A stretch of 64,000 nucleotides of DNA from Adlercreutzia wanghongyangiae (GTDB taxonomy: Bacteria > Actinomycetota > Coriobacteriia > Coriobacteriales > Eggerthellaceae). Under the pieces are notes generated by a model. It saw only the letters and a list, made by a program, of their open reading frames with translations. It was not told the DNA's origin and made no database searches. The DNA lies in assembly GCF_035989245.1 (NCBI RefSeq), contig NZ_JAYMFF010000007.1, positions 1 to 64,000 of the forward strand, read 5' to 3'. The translations under genes were made by a program, and so were the position numbers. Positions 9,080-17,566 of the stretch are shown here, in pieces. Numbering within the stretch: the stretch's first letter is position 1; each line of letters starts with the position of its first letter.

Positions 9080-9122
9080 GGTTCTCTCCTTCTTTCTCTC
9101 CGTGTACTTTCTTTCTCTGCGC

Positions 9123-9707
9123 CTAGGCGCTCGGCTGATCGGAGGTCACCGCCGAGTCAGTGGCCGCCGCTGCTTCGTCCGCCTGCGCAGCAGCACTGGC
9201 CCCGCCAGCTGGCTCGCGCTTCGCCCCGCATGCCATGCAGAACGCATCGCCCTCCCCCACTGGCGCGCCGCATGAAGGGCAAAACACCGTGGGCTGCGCG
9301 ATGGGGGCTGCAGGAGCTTGGGCGAGAATGACCTCGCGCGAGGTTCCGCAACCGCTGCAGAACATGTCGGAAGCGCCCACCGCCGAACCGCAGGTGGGAC
9401 ATACGTAGGTGCGCGCCGCCTCAGCCTGCAAAGCCGCCTGGGCTTCAATTTCAGCCAGCTGCTTCTGGTATTCCGCACGCTCCGCATCGCAAGCGGCGAT
9501 GCCGTCGTAAAGCGCCTCGCGACCCGCACGCAAAGCCTCGTTGCCTCGCGTCTCCTCATACAGCGACGCACCCAGCTGCGCCGCCAACTGCTGACGACGT
9601 TTGTTCACCTCACTGATGTGCGCTTTGATCTTCACCGTTTCCGCGGCACGACCCGCAGCCGCGGTGCTTCGATTGATCGTCGATGTCACGTTGTCGAAAA
9701 TGCTCAT
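9123..9707 (-). CDS. Soluble coiled-coil protein with two zinc ribbons
   Basis: 194 residues with no membrane segment. Residues about 20-100 are helical and coiled-coil-like (many Glu/Ala/Gln/Arg), followed by two ribbons, CPTCGSAVGASDMFCSGCG and CPSCGAPVGEGDAFCMACG, and an Ala-rich tail. It is the first gene of the four-gene zinc-ribbon cluster, and the other three are membrane proteins, so it may be their cytoplasmic partner; that is inference. AAGGAGAAGG precedes the ATG. Confidence 0.8.
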   Translation of the reverse strand: MSIFDNVTSTINRSTAAAGRAAETVKIKAHISEVNKRRQQLAAQLGASLYEETRGNEALRAGREALYDGIAACDAERAEYQKQLAEIEAQAALQAEAARTYVCPTCGSAVGASDMFCSGCGTSREVILAQAPAAPIAQPTVFCPSCGAPVGEGDAFCMACGAKREPAGGASAAAQADEAAAATDSAVTSDQPSA

Positions 9708-10075
9708 GCGCTCCTTCTCCTTTCATGCAACAGCCTTTTCGTCCCCACAACCATTGGCTCCGAGCCCGCGCTTACCCGCATCCCCTGCGAACATGCCAGA
9801 ACGGAGCACAACAAGGCGCCGCGAGAAAACCCGCAGCGCCCGAAGAACGACTCTTTAGTTGTAAGAAGAAACGACGGCCGTGAACGATCGCCCACGACGG
9901 AGAAGACGCGACTAACGAGACATGCCGAGCACGATTACAGGGAAAGACCCCCCCCCAGGGAGGAAATAATCGGGCTTTGATCAGCCAAAACAGTTACGAT
10001 ATGTCTCATTGCGCAAAACATGGCGCCTAGTATATCACAGCAAACAATGCGCGTGGCCCCCAATATCGGTGGAGT
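9708..10075. other. Intergenic region without a recognisable gene
   Basis: About 370 bases between the zinc-ribbon cluster start and the dnaE terminator. It must hold the promoter of the zinc-ribbon genes but no convincing -35/-10 pair was seen. A run of about nine C lies near 9948-9957. Short open frames here lack ribosome sites. Confidence 0.5.
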
Positions 10076-10113
10076 CGAAAAACCAGGGCGCGGCCTCCAA
10101 TGAAGCCGCGCCC
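10076..10113 (-). terminator. Intrinsic terminator of dnaE
   Basis: On the minus strand, GGGCGCGGC and GCCGCGCCC form a perfect 9-bp stem with a 10-base loop, followed within two bases by five T. It lies about 45 bases past the dnaE stop. Confidence 0.8.
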
Positions 10114-10156
10114 CGAACAAGAGATTCCACATCCGGTTATATGCAGGAGCCCCCGT

Positions 10157-13100
10157 TTACGCGATCATGGCCTCGGGGCCGAACAGGTCGCGGATCTCGG
10201 CCTTCATCACCACCGAGCGGGCGTCCACCGACACGGGAAGCTCGGCGCGGAACTTGCGGCCGTCGGACTGCTGCACCATCAGCACCACGCCATCGCGGCC
10301 GGGATACGAGCGCAAAATGCGGTTGAGGTGCGCCGAACGGGTCTGGTCGAAGGCGCGCGAGGGCACCTGCACCTCCAGATGGCTCGGCAGGGCGTCCTCC
10401 TCGCGCAGCTCGATGGCCTCCAGCTCGAAGGCCATCACCTGGCTGCCGCGGTCGTTCACCTCGAACTTGCCCTTCACCTTCACAATGGCGTCTTCCTGGA
10501 TGGCCTCGGCGTTGTCGTCGTACTTGAAGCAGATGCACTCCACGTGACCCGTCGTGTCCTCCAAAGTGAACGTGGCCATCTTGGTCTGGCGCTTAGTCAG
10601 CTTCACCACCACGTTGGACACCATGCCCACAAACACCGCCGACTTGATCTCCTTGGTGCGCTCGGACAGGTCTCCCAGGCGGAACTTGGTCAGGCGCGCC
10701 AGCAGCCCCTCGTAGGGCGCCAGCGGATGCTCGGACACGTAGATGCCCATGATGTCCTTCTCGTACTTCAGCTTGGTGCGCTTGTCCCACTCCACACCGT
10801 CGGGCGCAGGCACCTCCTCCTGGAAGCCCGAGTCGGCGTCGTCGGCGAACATGTCGAACATGGACACCTGACCGCGGTCGCGGTCCTTCTGGCGCTTGGC
10901 GGCGCCTTCCAAAAGCGGCGTCTCCTCCACGAAGTGCATCATCTGCTTGCGCGTGTAGCCGGTGGAGTCGAAGGCCCCGCCCTTGATGAGAGCCTCCAGC
11001 GTCTTGCGGTTGTAGGCCTTGGCATCCACACGGTTCACGAAGTCGTGCAGCGACGAGAAGGGGCCGTTCGCCTCGCGCTCCTCGATGATAACGTCGGCCA
11101 CGTTCTTGCCCACGCCGCGCACGCCCACCAGGCCGAAACGGATGCCCTCATCGACGGGCGTGAACTCCGCACGCGACGAGTTAATGTCCGGCGGCAGCAC
11201 CGGTGTGCCGTTGTGGTTGCAGCTGGCGATGTAGCGGATGAGGCGATCGGTGTTGCCCATATAACTGGTGAGCACAGCAGCCATGAAGTCGTTCGGGTAG
11301 TGCGCCTTCAGGTAGGCCGTGCGCATCACCAAGATGGCGTAGGCGGCCGAGTGCGACTTGTTGAAGGCGTACTTCGCGAACTTCTCGGCGTCATCCCAGA
11401 TCTTCTCGGCGATCTCCAAGGCGTAGCCGTTCTCCACCGCGCCGGAGTTCCAGTCGGCCTGCAGCTGGCGCATGACGTCGATCTTCTTCTTGCCCATGGC
11501 CTTGCGCAGCTTGTCGGCCTTGCCGGCGGAAAAGCCCGACATGGCCATGGACACCTGCATGATCTGCTCTTGGTAGACCATGGTGCCGAAGGTCTCTTCC
11601 AGAATGGGGCGCAAGCGGTCGTCGTAGTAGTGAGCCGGGGTCTTGCCGGAAGCCACCTGAATGTAGTCTTCCACCATGCCCGACTCCAGAGGACCCGGGC
11701 GGTTCAGGGCGATGGAGGCCACGACATCGGAGAATCGCGACGGAGGCAGGCGCTTGAACAGGCTCACGTACAGCGATCCCTCCACCTGGAACAGGCCGTC
11801 CATGTTGCCCGACTGCATCAGCTTGAAGGCCAGCTCGTCGTCGGTGGGAATTTCCTCGGGAACGATCTTCTCGCCCGTGCGCTCCTCGATGTTGCGGCAG
11901 GCAATGGACAGCACGTCCAGGGTGCGCAGGCCCAAGAAGTCCATCTTCAGCAGGCCCAGATCGGGCGTGTAGTGACCGTCGTACTGGGTGATGATGCCGC
12001 CGCCCTTGGTGTCGCGCTTCATGGGCACATGATCGCTCATGGGGTCGCGGCAGATAATGGTGGCGCAGGCGTGCACGCCCTCGCCGCGCACGTGCCCCTC
12101 GATGGAGCGCGCGGCGTCGATGATGGTCTTGACGTCCTCTTCGGTGTCGTAGGCCTTCTTCAAGTCAGGGTTAGTCTCCAGGGCCTTGTCGATGGTGATG
12201 CCCAGCTCGTCGCCGATCATCTTGCAGATGCGGTCGCCCAAGCCGTAGGCGGCCTTGCGAGCGTCGTCGGAGGAAAGCCCCTGGCCCATCTTCAGCGTGC
12301 CCGAAAGCACGCGAGCCGTATCGCGCACGGCGTTTTTGGCCTGCAGCGTGCCGAAGGTGATCACCTGAGACACGTGGTCCTCGCCGTACACGTCCTTAAT
12401 ATGCTGGATAACCTCTTCGCGGCGGCCCTGCTCGAAGTCGACGTCGATATCGGGCATCTCCACGCGCTCGGGCGACAGGAAGCGCTCGAACAGCAGGCCG
12501 TTGGGCAGCGGGTCCAAATCGGTGATGCCCATGGCGTAGGCCACGATGGCGCCAGCCGCCGAGCCACGGCCCGGCCCCACACCGATGCCCTGGGAACGGG
12601 CCCATTCGATATATTCCTGCACGATGAGGAAGTAAGCGGGAAAGCCCTGCTGAATGATAATTCCCATCTCGTAGTCGGCGCGCTCCTGGGCCTCGGTGGG
12701 CACCGGGTCGCCGTAGCGCTTGACCAGGCCCTCTTGCACGCGCTTGCGGAACCACGATTCCTCGGTCTCGCCCTCGGGCAGGGGGAATCGCGGCAGAATG
12801 GAGTCGCGCTCCAGCACCACGTGGCACTTCTCGGCTACTTCCACGGTGTTGTCGCAGGCCTCGGGGAAGTCTTTCAGCGCCTCGCGCATCTCCTCCTCGG
12901 TCTTCATGTAGAACTGGTCGTTCTCGAACTTCATGCGCTTCTCATCGTTCACCATGGCGCCGGTGCCGATGCACAGCATGATGTCCTGGGCACGCGCGTC
13001 CTCCTGCAGCAGGTAGTGGAAGTCGTTGGTGGCGATGGTCTTCAAGCCCGCGGCCTTGGCCACGGCGGTCAGCTGGTGATTCAGCTCGGTCTGGGTGAAG

Positions 13101-13663
13101 CCGGCGTCGGTGCGGATGCCCTGGTTCTGCAGCTCGATATAGAAGTCGCCCGGGTCAAAGCAGCTGGCGAACTTCTTCGCCCACTCCACCGCGTCGTCGA
13201 AGCGGCGGTCGTCCAAAAGCTTCGGGATGATGCCGGCGATGCAGGCCGACGAGCCGATGATGCCGTGGCCGTACTTCTGCAGCATAGAAAAGGTGGTGCG
13301 CGGCTTGTAGTAGAAGTTGTCCACGTGGGACTCGCTCACCAGCTTCAGCAGGTTGTGGTAGCCCTCGTTGGTCTTCGCCAGGAGCAGCAGGTGGTACAGC
13401 TTCGGCTTCACGTCCTTGCGCAGGCTCTCGTCGGCGGTGAAGTACACCTCGCAGCCGAAGATGGGTTTCACGCGCTTGCCCGTCTCCTTCTCCACCGCAT
13501 CGCACGCGTCGGAAAGCTCCACCATGCCGGACATGACGCCGTGGTCGGTCACGGCCACCGCCGGCATGTCCAGCTCTGCGGCGCGGCGCACCATGTCCTT
13601 GATATGGGTGAGGCCGTCGAGCAGCGAGTACTCGGTGTGGTTATGCAGATGAACGAATGCCAT
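10157..13663 (-). CDS. dnaE: DNA polymerase III alpha subunit (DnaE)
   Basis: Replicative polymerase catalytic subunit of 1168 residues, normal for DnaE1. The N-terminal PHP domain starts FVHLHNHTEYSLLDG. The palm carries the catalytic aspartates in MPDIDVDFEQGRREE near residue 405, followed by tau/clamp-binding and helix-hairpin-helix regions (GVRGVGKNVADVI) and a C-terminal OB fold (FVGMVSNVVVKLTKRQTKMA). The gene stands alone with its own terminator. A frameshifted second copy of its first 150 bases lies 2.5 kb upstream, at 16135-16282. A very long antisense open frame across the gene is a composition artefact. Confidence 0.98.
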   Translation of the reverse strand: MAFVHLHNHTEYSLLDGLTHIKDMVRRAAELDMPAVAVTDHGVMSGMVELSDACDAVEKETGKRVKPIFGCEVYFTADESLRKDVKPKLYHLLLLAKTNEGYHNLLKLVSESHVDNFYYKPRTTFSMLQKYGHGIIGSSACIAGIIPKLLDDRRFDDAVEWAKKFASCFDPGDFYIELQNQGIRTDAGFTQTELNHQLTAVAKAAGLKTIATNDFHYLLQEDARAQDIMLCIGTGAMVNDEKRMKFENDQFYMKTEEEMREALKDFPEACDNTVEVAEKCHVVLERDSILPRFPLPEGETEESWFRKRVQEGLVKRYGDPVPTEAQERADYEMGIIIQQGFPAYFLIVQEYIEWARSQGIGVGPGRGSAAGAIVAYAMGITDLDPLPNGLLFERFLSPERVEMPDIDVDFEQGRREEVIQHIKDVYGEDHVSQVITFGTLQAKNAVRDTARVLSGTLKMGQGLSSDDARKAAYGLGDRICKMIGDELGITIDKALETNPDLKKAYDTEEDVKTIIDAARSIEGHVRGEGVHACATIICRDPMSDHVPMKRDTKGGGIITQYDGHYTPDLGLLKMDFLGLRTLDVLSIACRNIEERTGEKIVPEEIPTDDELAFKLMQSGNMDGLFQVEGSLYVSLFKRLPPSRFSDVVASIALNRPGPLESGMVEDYIQVASGKTPAHYYDDRLRPILEETFGTMVYQEQIMQVSMAMSGFSAGKADKLRKAMGKKKIDVMRQLQADWNSGAVENGYALEIAEKIWDDAEKFAKYAFNKSHSAAYAILVMRTAYLKAHYPNDFMAAVLTSYMGNTDRLIRYIASCNHNGTPVLPPDINSSRAEFTPVDEGIRFGLVGVRGVGKNVADVIIEEREANGPFSSLHDFVNRVDAKAYNRKTLEALIKGGAFDSTGYTRKQMMHFVEETPLLEGAAKRQKDRDRGQVSMFDMFADDADSGFQEEVPAPDGVEWDKRTKLKYEKDIMGIYVSEHPLAPYEGLLARLTKFRLGDLSERTKEIKSAVFVGMVSNVVVKLTKRQTKMATFTLEDTTGHVECICFKYDDNAEAIQEDAIVKVKGKFEVNDRGSQVMAFELEAIELREEDALPSHLEVQVPSRAFDQTRSAHLNRILRSYPGRDGVVLMVQQSDGRKFRAELPVSVDARSVVMKAEIRDLFGPEAMIA

Positions 13664-14033
13664 AGGGTGTCCGCCCCTTCAGTCGGGTATCGGCGCACGG
13701 GTTCGGTTGTGGTGTGATATGCGCGCGTGTCTGAAATGCTGTTCCGTCAGTTTCTCGGCTGCCATGATACCAGCCCACCGTCCCGCAGTGTGCGAACAAA
13801 CAGTGGGTTTTGCATGGATTGCCTGCCGTATGGAAACTGCCGCGGGGCCTAGCCGCAGTGACGATAGGTCGACCGCTCGCCTCGTCCGTTGACGCACTCT
13901 TCCATGAACGAGAAAGCCGACAACAGGACAAAGCCGACCTCGTAGACGAGATAGGCCCCTCTCCCACATTGGCGAAAACTACCAACTCCCGTGGTATCAT
14001 GCCAACAGAGCACAGTAAGAAACGAGGTGCACT
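13664..14033. promoter_or_regulatory. Divergent intergenic region dnaE / DUF4160
   Basis: 370 bases between two divergently transcribed genes, so it should contain both promoters. On the plus strand, GTGGTATCATG near 13991-14001 offers a -10-like TATCAT for the DUF4160 gene, and TACCA-N7-TGGTA at about 13980-13997 is an inverted repeat overlapping it that could be an operator. The remainder holds nothing recognisable. Confidence 0.35.
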
Positions 14034-14291
14034 ATGCCCGAAATCTCCCTCTTCAGAGGCATCCGCGTAACCATGTACTACAGCGACCACAATCCTCCGC
14101 ACTTCCATGCGGAATACGGCGGGTATAAGTGCCTCGTGGACATCGTGTCAGGCTGCGTTCTCAACGGCTCCCTTCCCGCAAGACAACTGAAGCTCATACT
14201 CGCTTGGAACGAGCTGCATCGCGATGAGCTCATGCAGAACTGGGAGCTCGCGAAGGAGAACCGCGAACTCAACCAAATTACACCGCTCTAG
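14034..14291 (+). CDS. DUF4160 family protein
   Basis: 85 residues with the DUF4160 signature: the start PEISLFRGIRVTMYYSDHNPPHFHAEYGG, interrupted here only for length, then the IVSGCVLNGSLPARQLKLILAW segment (both are recognisable blocks around residues 2-30 and 37-58). DUF4160 genes very often precede a DUF2442 gene, and the pair behaves like a toxin-antitoxin unit in genome surveys; activity is not established. The ATG has GAGGTG eight bases upstream. Eight bases separate it from the DUF2442 gene. Confidence 0.85.
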   Translation: MPEISLFRGIRVTMYYSDHNPPHFHAEYGGYKCLVDIVSGCVLNGSLPARQLKLILAWNELHRDELMQNWELAKENRELNQITPL

Positions 14292-14299
14292 GAGGCTCT

Positions 14300-14599
14300 A
14301 TGCAATCTGGATACTTCCCCACCGTTGTGCAGGCCGTTGCGGGGCCGGACAAGACGGTGTACGCATATTTTTCCGACGGCCGCATCACACAGCTCGACAT
14401 GAAAGAGAGCATCGCTGCCGGCGGAGTTTTTGAGCGTTTGGCAGACAATTCGTTCTTCGAGACGGCGCTTACCGTCCTCAACGACACTGTCGCGTGGGAT
14501 GTAAGCGGACACTACGATCCCGCAACCTGCATCGACATAGACCCCTTTGTCGTCTACGAGGCCAAAAGAGTCTCCGATCCACTCGAGGATGCCGCCTAA
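14300..14599 (+). CDS. DUF2442 family protein
   Basis: 99 residues. The pattern of DUF2442 is visible: VQAVAGPDKTVYAYFSDGR early, LADNSFFETALTVLNDTVAW in the middle, and CIDIDPFVVYEA near the end. It directly follows DUF4160 with AGGAGG in front of its ATG. In other genomes this family is the usual partner of DUF4160, and I infer the same here; which of the two is the antitoxin cannot be decided from this sequence. Confidence 0.82.
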   Translation: MQSGYFPTVVQAVAGPDKTVYAYFSDGRITQLDMKESIAAGGVFERLADNSFFETALTVLNDTVAWDVSGHYDPATCIDIDPFVVYEAKRVSDPLEDAA

Positions 14600-14691
14600 G
14601 TGCATAGAAGCGCCGAGCTCGCCCGAATTCGCCGGTTACTTCGAAAGCTATCAGGCAAAGCGCACGCATCAATAGGGGGGGGGCCGCGGCC

Positions 14692-14952
14692 ATGCACTTC
14701 TCGAAATCGAAATACACGAGCGGCGTCCAGCGCCCGAAGATCTGCTGGATGCAGCGGCACATGCCCGAGTTGGACTACCATCGTCTCGAGGGCATCCACA
14801 ACGGCGGGGAGGCCTCCAACGCCTTCCAGTATCTGGCCGAGCATACGCCGACCGAGCAGACCCTCATCCGGGAACAGCTCCTGCGCTACTGCGAGCTCGA
14901 CACCCTCGCTATGGTCCGCATTTGGGAGAAACTACGCGAAGTGGCCGAGTAA
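14692..14952 (+). pseudogene. Internally deleted DUF2779 gene remnant
   Basis: An 86-codon frame joins the two ends of a DUF2779 protein. MHFSKSKYTSGVQRPKICWM matches the extreme N-terminus of that family (LSKSKY-x-G-x-QCPK-x-LW type). From MPELDYHRLEGIHNGGEAS to YCELDTLAMVRIWEKL it matches the extreme C-terminus (the nuclease-like YC-x-LDTLAMV block). The several hundred residues between them are missing. A run of nine G lies just before the ATG. A translated mini-protein cannot be excluded, but decay by deletion is the simpler reading. Confidence 0.7.
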
Positions 14953-15056
14953 GGCTGCAACGTTAACGAACCACCAGCACCCAAGTCGCAGCGACGAAAT
15001 TCGTGCCCTCTGTCGACTTGATAGAGGGCACTCGAGGCTCTATCGGGAGCAGAACT

Positions 15057-15812
15057 CTACAGCAAGCGCTCCCAGGTCTTCAGGGTCTGAATGCGGCAGA
15101 AGTCGATAAAGGGGACGAGCTCGCCTTCTTGATGGAAGGCATCCAAGGCACCGAAATAGGCAAGGCGGTCATCGGCGCTGATGGCACAGGGAGGACTTCC
15201 CAGTTTTAGGAGAACATAGTTCATGAGCAGCCTCGCGGTGCGACCATTGCCGTCGGCGAAGGGATGGATATCCACCAGCTGCGCATGAAGATACGCGGCG
15301 ATGGTCAAGGCGTTCTTCCCAGCGCTTTCAGAAAGCACGGCCCCCTGCACCTCGGCCATCAGGGCACCGACCAGCCGGGGAACCTCGTCGGGCGCCGCCC
15401 CCGCATCATCGGCCACGCGATAATTGCCTTTTTTAAAGGTTCCCGGCCGTTCGCCTTTGGCCCAACGGGCATCATCGTAGGCACCTCGGGTCAGGACGAG
15501 ATGCGCCGAAAGGATGAGCTCCTCGTCGAAAGCCGCATCGCTCGCAAGAGCATCCTCAAGCCATGTCCAGGCGTTCTTGAGGTTGTTGATCTCATAAATA
15601 GTCCGCACATCCCCCGTGAAGTTCGATACGCCGTTCTCGCCGAATATTTCCGCCGTGTCGTGATAGGTGATCTCGGGGTTCTCGATGTTGCCAGAGTTGA
15701 AGGAGTAGAAGATCTTAAACTGATCGAGCAATTGCGCACGCCGCTCGGCGCTCAGCGCGCGCCAGACGTTCGCAAGACCGTCGTAGGCCGATTTCAGAAC
15801 GTCATCGCTCAT
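15057..15812 (-). CDS. Fic domain protein, probable AMP transferase with self-inhibitory motif
   Basis: 251 residues. The Fic motif HPFADGNGRTAR starts at His183 and is complete, so nucleotidyl (usually AMP) transfer to protein hydroxyls is expected. An N-terminal S-x-x-x-E-N motif (SGNIEN, Ser40 to Asn45) matches the inhibition motif of class II Fic proteins, in which the Glu blocks ATP gamma-phosphate placement. A flap region (GTFKKGNYRV) precedes the motif. The ATG at 15812 has GGAGGAG eight bases upstream; a longer frame to 15848 lacks a site. The ATG overlaps the stop of the upstream small gene (ATGA). Target unknown. Confidence 0.88.
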   Translation of the reverse strand: MSDDVLKSAYDGLANVWRALSAERRAQLLDQFKIFYSFNSGNIENPEITYHDTAEIFGENGVSNFTGDVRTIYEINNLKNAWTWLEDALASDAAFDEELILSAHLVLTRGAYDDARWAKGERPGTFKKGNYRVADDAGAAPDEVPRLVGALMAEVQGAVLSESAGKNALTIAAYLHAQLVDIHPFADGNGRTARLLMNYVLLKLGSPPCAISADDRLAYFGALDAFHQEGELVPFIDFCRIQTLKTWERLL

Positions 15813-16015
15813 GAGCGCTGCTCCTCCTTGAGGTAATCGGCGAGACAACGATGCTGGCCGGAGCGACCTCGGGAAAACTGCGGGGAATCGCTCGCGAGGC
15901 GAATGTCACCGTGCTTGAGCGCCGCATCCAGCGAGCCGTAACGGGCAATATGGCGCAGCAGTTGCTCATCGGTATAGAGACGCTTCTCGCTATCCTCCCA
16001 AAACCGCACAAGCAC
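15809..16015 (-). CDS. Small hypothetical protein coupled to Fic
   Basis: 68 residues starting at GTG 16015, which has AGGAAGG six bases upstream. The frame is open further, to 16063, but that part contains the likely -10 box. It is a charged protein with an RLYTDEQLLRHIARYGSLDAAL segment that could form a helix-turn-helix. The stop overlaps the Fic start by four bases. Many Fic loci carry a small upstream antitoxin gene, but this protein lacks the S-x-x-x-E-[GN] inhibition motif, which the Fic protein itself has. Function unknown. Confidence 0.6.
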   Translation of the reverse strand: MLVRFWEDSEKRLYTDEQLLRHIARYGSLDAALKHGDIRLASDSPQFSRGRSGQHRCLADYLKEEQRS

Positions 16016-16049
16016 CGCCCGCCTTCCTGCCTTTGCTCTTCTATGCACG

Positions 16050-16096
16050 GCTGATTCTAACACGAGACACTATCAGCCCCGCGCTTCTGCACTATT
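16050..16096. repeat. Direct repeat, copy 1 (left edge of 5-kb block)
   Basis: A 24-base exact match (GCTGATTCTAACACGAGACA continuing to CTAT) recurs at 21134, followed in both by a less conserved stretch and then CTTCTGCACTA. On the minus strand the first part contains TAGAAT, which could be the -10 box of the Fic operon, so the repeat may be a duplicated promoter region rather than an attachment site. Confidence 0.6.
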
Positions 16097-16134
16097 CTCT
16101 TACTCGCAATCAGGTTGCGAAAGAGGGTCGGCAG

Positions 16135-16282
16135 TTTCTTTCTCCATCGTCGCACGCATCGGAGAGCCCCACTATGCCCGACATGCCGCCGTGGTCGGTC
16201 ACGGCCACTGCGTCATGCCCAACTCGCCGGCGCGCCGCACCATGTCCTTGATGTGGGTGAGCCCGTCGAGCAGCGAGCAGTT
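16135..16282 (-). pseudogene. Frameshifted second copy of the dnaE 5' end
   Basis: On the minus strand this stretch encodes LLDGLTHIKDMVRRAGELGM, then after a one-base deletion AVAVTDHGGMSGIVGLSDAC. This matches residues about 14-57 of the intact DnaE at 10157-13663. Identity at DNA level is roughly 80-85 percent by eye, lower than expected for a recent duplication. It lies in the same orientation as dnaE, on the far side of the accessory genes at 14.0-16.0 kb. Confidence 0.85.
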
Positions 16283-16481
16283 GGCTGGCGATGCCCGTGA
16301 CAAACAAGCCGTACCGCTTCGCATTTGCCTCTAAATGCCGCAGCCAAAAAATCCACGCCAGTCAAAGAAAAGCATTGACAGGCTATCCCCCTAGAATTTT
16401 TTCAGTTTCGCAACAGAATTCGCTTCCAAGAATGCAGGGCGAACGATTAGAGCCGAATGGAGAGAAAGGTATTGAGAAGCC

Positions 16482-17501
16482 ATGGGTAAGAAAGACAATC
16501 GAGCACAAGAGCTGGAAGTGATCAAGACAGCCTTCTTCCTGGAAGGCACGCTAGTCGAGCTCAGAAAAGACAAGCAGCAACTCGACGACGACAAGCCAAT
16601 GAAACCCTCTTCGCCGATAAAGCCCACATTGTGCATTCCCGAAGTGCCAAAGGAGAACTATCCAAGCATTCCGACGCCTGATGTACCGCTCCCTTCCGCC
16701 TGGAAAATAGCTGCGATTGGTTCTGCACTTGCCAGCGTCGCCGTCGCCCTTCTTTGCTCTCGTAGTGGCAATTTCATGATGCTTGTGCCCGCATTAATTG
16801 CACTCGTTGCAATATTTGCAGGACCCATCGTCTGCTACTGCATTGGAAACAACATACGAACCAAGGAGACCAATCGGCTCATCGAGGCCCGCGCAAACTC
16901 ATCAGAATATAAAGCTCAGTGCCAGCAAATCGACCAGCATAATGCACTACGCCAAAAGCAGGCCGAAGAACAAGCTCGTGAGCAGTTTGCCCTAGCAACC
17001 CAAGAATACGAGCAGAAACTGCTTCCCGAATTCAAGGAGCGCGCCGAGCTCTACAAAGCGGAAATCCTCCCCGAATACCAGGCCGAGCAAACGGCTCTGC
17101 AGGAAGCCATCAACGCAGCCGAGGCCGCCCTTCAGGAGGTGTACGATCGCAATATCCTCCCCGGCAAATACCGCAACCTGGCCGCCGTCACCTTCCTTGC
17201 CGCCTTCATGGGCACCTCCCAGTACGACCTGAAGTTCTCCATCGAGCGCTACGACAAGGACATCGATCACCTCCTCGCTAAAAAGAATGGCCGGATTCAG
17301 GAAGCGCAAGCCGCCATATTGTCCCAGATACTCCAGGAGTCTCAGTATTCCAACTACCTCAGCGAGCAAACACAGGACATCTTGGCCGACAGCAACGACG
17401 TCCTGCGCGAAACGCGCAACCGGACGGCAGCCAACACGGCCATGCATGCCTATGACATCCAGCAGCAGAAAAAGAGGGAGAAAGAGGCCAAGAAGCGCTG
17501 A
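16482..17501 (+). CDS. Hypothetical membrane protein with long coiled coil
   Basis: 339 residues. The hydrophilic N-terminus of about 75 residues is Pro/Lys-rich. Two hydrophobic segments follow (about residues 78-92 and 96-120), and the remaining two thirds is highly charged and helical (Glu/Gln/Ala/Lys-rich, for example QKQAEEQAREQFALATQEYEQ positions 165-185), a likely coiled coil ending in a Lys-rich tail. GAGAAAGG lies about 14 bases before the ATG, followed by AAGCC. It is the first of four same-strand unrecognised genes. A membrane-tethered scaffold or sensor is a guess. Confidence 0.65.
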   Translation: MGKKDNRAQELEVIKTAFFLEGTLVELRKDKQQLDDDKPMKPSSPIKPTLCIPEVPKENYPSIPTPDVPLPSAWKIAAIGSALASVAVALLCSRSGNFMMLVPALIALVAIFAGPIVCYCIGNNIRTKETNRLIEARANSSEYKAQCQQIDQHNALRQKQAEEQAREQFALATQEYEQKLLPEFKERAELYKAEILPEYQAEQTALQEAINAAEAALQEVYDRNILPGKYRNLAAVTFLAAFMGTSQYDLKFSIERYDKDIDHLLAKKNGRIQEAQAAILSQILQESQYSNYLSEQTQDILADSNDVLRETRNRTAANTAMHAYDIQQQKKREKEAKKR

Positions 17502-17566
17502 TAGACGGACGCACTATCCGCCATCGCAGCACAGGAACGAGAAAACCACACCAGAAAGGCTTATTC

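Noticed and set aside
9948..9957. Poly-C run as a phase-variation switch
   Set aside because: It is outside any gene and not placed between a recognisable -35 and -10; a G9 run near 14677 precedes only a pseudogene.
10100..13717. 1205-codon plus-strand open frame opposite dnaE
   Set aside because: It is exactly antisense to a clear DnaE, is His/Gly/Leu/Val-rich as expected from reversed high-GC codons, and matches no family.
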